Positions 62,409 through 64,000 of a DNA stretch of 64,000 nucleotides are shown here, piece by piece; position 1 is the stretch's first letter; each line of letters begins with the position of its first letter. The notes under the pieces are model-generated. The model saw only the letters and a program-made list of their open reading frames with translations, made no database searches and was not told the origin of the DNA. The position numbers were made by a program, and so were the translations under genes. This DNA comes from Duganella sp. BJB480 (lineage in GTDB: Bacteria > Pseudomonadota > Gammaproteobacteria > Burkholderiales > Burkholderiaceae_D). Location of the stretch: contig QVIN01000009.1 of assembly GCA_003416985.1 (NCBI GenBank), forward strand, positions 186,001 to 250,000. Reading direction: 5' to 3'.

Positions 62409-64000
62409 GGTGCCAGCGCGGGGCGGCGGGAACGATGGCGAAGCTCGGTGGCGTGCGGGGCGGCGGTCTTGAACGCCGCCACCATGGAGGTCAGACCGTC
62501 GGCTTGCTCCAGCATGGCCGCGGCGGCGGCCGCCGCCTCTTCAACCAGCGCGGCATTCTGTTGCGTGACATGGTCCATTTCGCAGATGGCCTGGTTGATC
62601 TGCTGGATGCCGAGGCTTTGTTCGGTGCTGGCGGTTGTAATGTCGCCGATGATGCCGTTGACGTCGTTGATGCTCTTGGCCACCTCGTTCATCGTTGCGC
62701 CGGCGTGGTCGACCAGCTGGGTCCCCTTGTCTACCTGCGCCACCGAATTGCCGATCAGCGCCTTGATCTCCCTGGCGGCGTCCGCCGAGCGATGCGCCAG
62801 GCCGCACACCTCGGCCGCGACAACCGCGAAGCCACGCCCCTGTTCGCCGGCGCGCGCCGCTTCCACCGCCGCGTTCAAGGCCAGGATATTGGTCTGGAAC
62901 GCGAAATTGTCGATGACGCCGATGATCTCGACGATCTTGTGGGACGATGCATTGATGGCGCCCATGGTATCGACCACCAGGGCCACGGCGGAGGCGCCCC
63001 TGGCGGCGGTCTCGGTGGCCGTCATCGCCAGCAGATGGGCCTGGTGTGCATGCTCGGCGCTTTGCTGCACGGCGCTGGTCAGTTCTTCCATCGACGATGC
63101 GGTTTCCTCCAGCGCGCTGGCCTGCTGCTCAGTGCGGCGGGACAGGTCAAGGTTACCGTTGGCGATCTCACGCGACGCGCCGGCGATCGCGTCGGCACCG
63201 CCGCGCACACGGGTGACGATATGGCTCAAGCTGGTGTTCATTTCCCGTAGCGCCAGCAGCAGTTGCCCGGACTCGTCGCTTGAGGTCACGTTGATGTCGC
63301 TGCTTAAATCGCCCGCGGCGACCGTCCGGGCAAGTTTGACCGCCTGCGCCATCGGGGCGGTGATCGAGCGGGTGATGCCCCAGGCGATGGCGGCGCCGAG
63401 CGCCAGCGCCACGACCGCGACGACCAGCATCAGGCGCAACGCACCCTGATAAGCCTCCTCGGCATCCTGCTCGTCCTGCCGGCTTTTCGCTTCCTGCAGC
63501 TGGATGAAGTCATCGATGGCCTTTTGCCAGGCGCTATTGGTAGGTCCCGCTTGTTGCAGCAAAAAAAAAGACCGCTTCCTGCCGGTTGGCGTGGCTCATC
63601 GAGAGGAATTGCTCGTTCAGCGGCCGGGTGGCCGTCTGCTGTTGTTTGATGTCCGCCAGCATGCGCCGCCCGGCCTCGTCCAGCGGCATCCGTTCCAACG
63701 CCGCATTGGCCTCCTCGTAGGTGCCACGCGCCGCGTCGATCTTTTTGTGTTCCACCGCCGCCACCTTCGAATCGTCCAGCAAGGCGATGGTGCGTATCAC
63801 GCGCGCGACGATATGGGTCTGCGTTGCCATTCTTTCGAGCAACAATACTTTTTGCGTATTGACATCGGCGATGTGATGCAAGGCGCCGTTGGCGCGCACC
63901 AATCCCTGTACGCCGCACAGGGCCACCCCGGCCAGCAGCAATAGCAGCAACGCATGGCTTGCGCCGAGCCGGGCCCCGATTTTCCAATTGGCGATCTTCA
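62405..64000 (-). CDS. Methyl-accepting chemotaxis protein, frame interrupted at a nine-T tract (5' end at window edge)
   Basis: The gene starts at or one base beyond the window end (KIANWKIGARLGASHALLLLL readable). TM1 and a four-helix sensor run to NRQEAVFF, where nine consecutive T (sense strand; 63562-63570) put the frame out; one T fewer would read EAVFFLLQQAGPTNSAWQKAIDD. The rest encodes the end of the sensor, TM2, HAMP and the signalling domain (AARAGEQGRGFAVVA) to 62405. Such a tract is prone to slippage, so the receptor could be phase-variable; a sequencing error is the simpler alternative. Confidence 0.8.

Overview
The window looks like part of a large plasmid or chromid (or a plasmid integrated in a chromosome) of a betaproteobacterium, most likely Oxalobacteraceae (Massilia / Duganella / Janthinobacterium type). 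The reasons are high GC, a PEP-CTERM exoprotein, many chemoreceptors (some ending in a W-E-E-F type tail), and Burkholderiales-type insertion sequences and recombinases. This placement is inference; no rRNA or intact tRNA is present.

Layout. 0-3 kb: the 3' end of a chemoreceptor gene, a frameshifted substrate-binding protein gene, a truncated antitoxin, a 99-bp MITE, a small internally duplicated membrane protein, an XRE regulator with an operator-like palindrome, and an EexN-type lipoprotein. 3.4-5.5 kb: an AbiE type IV toxin-antitoxin pair with palindromic operators. 5.9-14 kb: the replication and partition core, made of a degenerate tyrosine-recombinase-like protein, a Rep initiator, about 2 kb of iterons with a DnaA box, ParB, ParA, and six copies of the palindrome TTGGCTCGAGCCAA that probably form the centromere. 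14-17 kb: plasmid hypotheticals, IS debris (IS256, IS3 and IS110 remnants) and an H-NS-like protein that has only the oligomerisation domain. 17.2-29.9 kb: a defence and stability island. It holds a tyrosine recombinase, a decayed secretin gene, a complete type II CBASS operon (HNH-SAVED effector Cap5, CD-NTase, E1/E2 Cap2, JAMM protease Cap3), a second recombinase broken by a stop codon, a TumE/TumA-like toxin-antitoxin pair and a MazF/RHH pair. Similar short repeats lie at both ends, and the tail of an ExeA-type transposition ATPase lies at the right end.

30-34 kb: a chemotaxis cluster (CheW, chemoreceptor, outer-membrane protein, truncated periplasmic binding protein). 35-39 kb: an XRE/membrane-protein pair with a clear promoter, an IS66 element and an IS21 remnant. 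39-43 kb: a decayed cluster in which a VioB-like ferritin-fold gene is fused to the SPASM end of a QhpD-like radical SAM maturase, followed by a frameshifted QhpG/LodB-like flavoprotein. 43-53 kb: a large membrane protein, an alpha/beta hydrolase, IS21/IS66 chimeric debris, a truncated serine hydrolase, a tRNA-Phe 3' fragment, an 11-bp tandem repeat and small hypotheticals. 53-64 kb: three chemoreceptors (one with a nine-T frameshift tract), a secreted alginate-lyase-like lipoprotein with a LamG domain, and a PEP-CTERM protein.

The replicon therefore combines maintenance functions (Rep, ParAB, three complete toxin-antitoxin pairs), anti-phage defence (CBASS) and an adaptive chemotaxis/exoenzyme portion. 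Extensive IS-mediated decay has left chimeric gene fragments between the blocks. The CBASS operon is a known system; the less familiar items are its extended effector, its mobile-element setting, the centromere cluster and the MITE pair.
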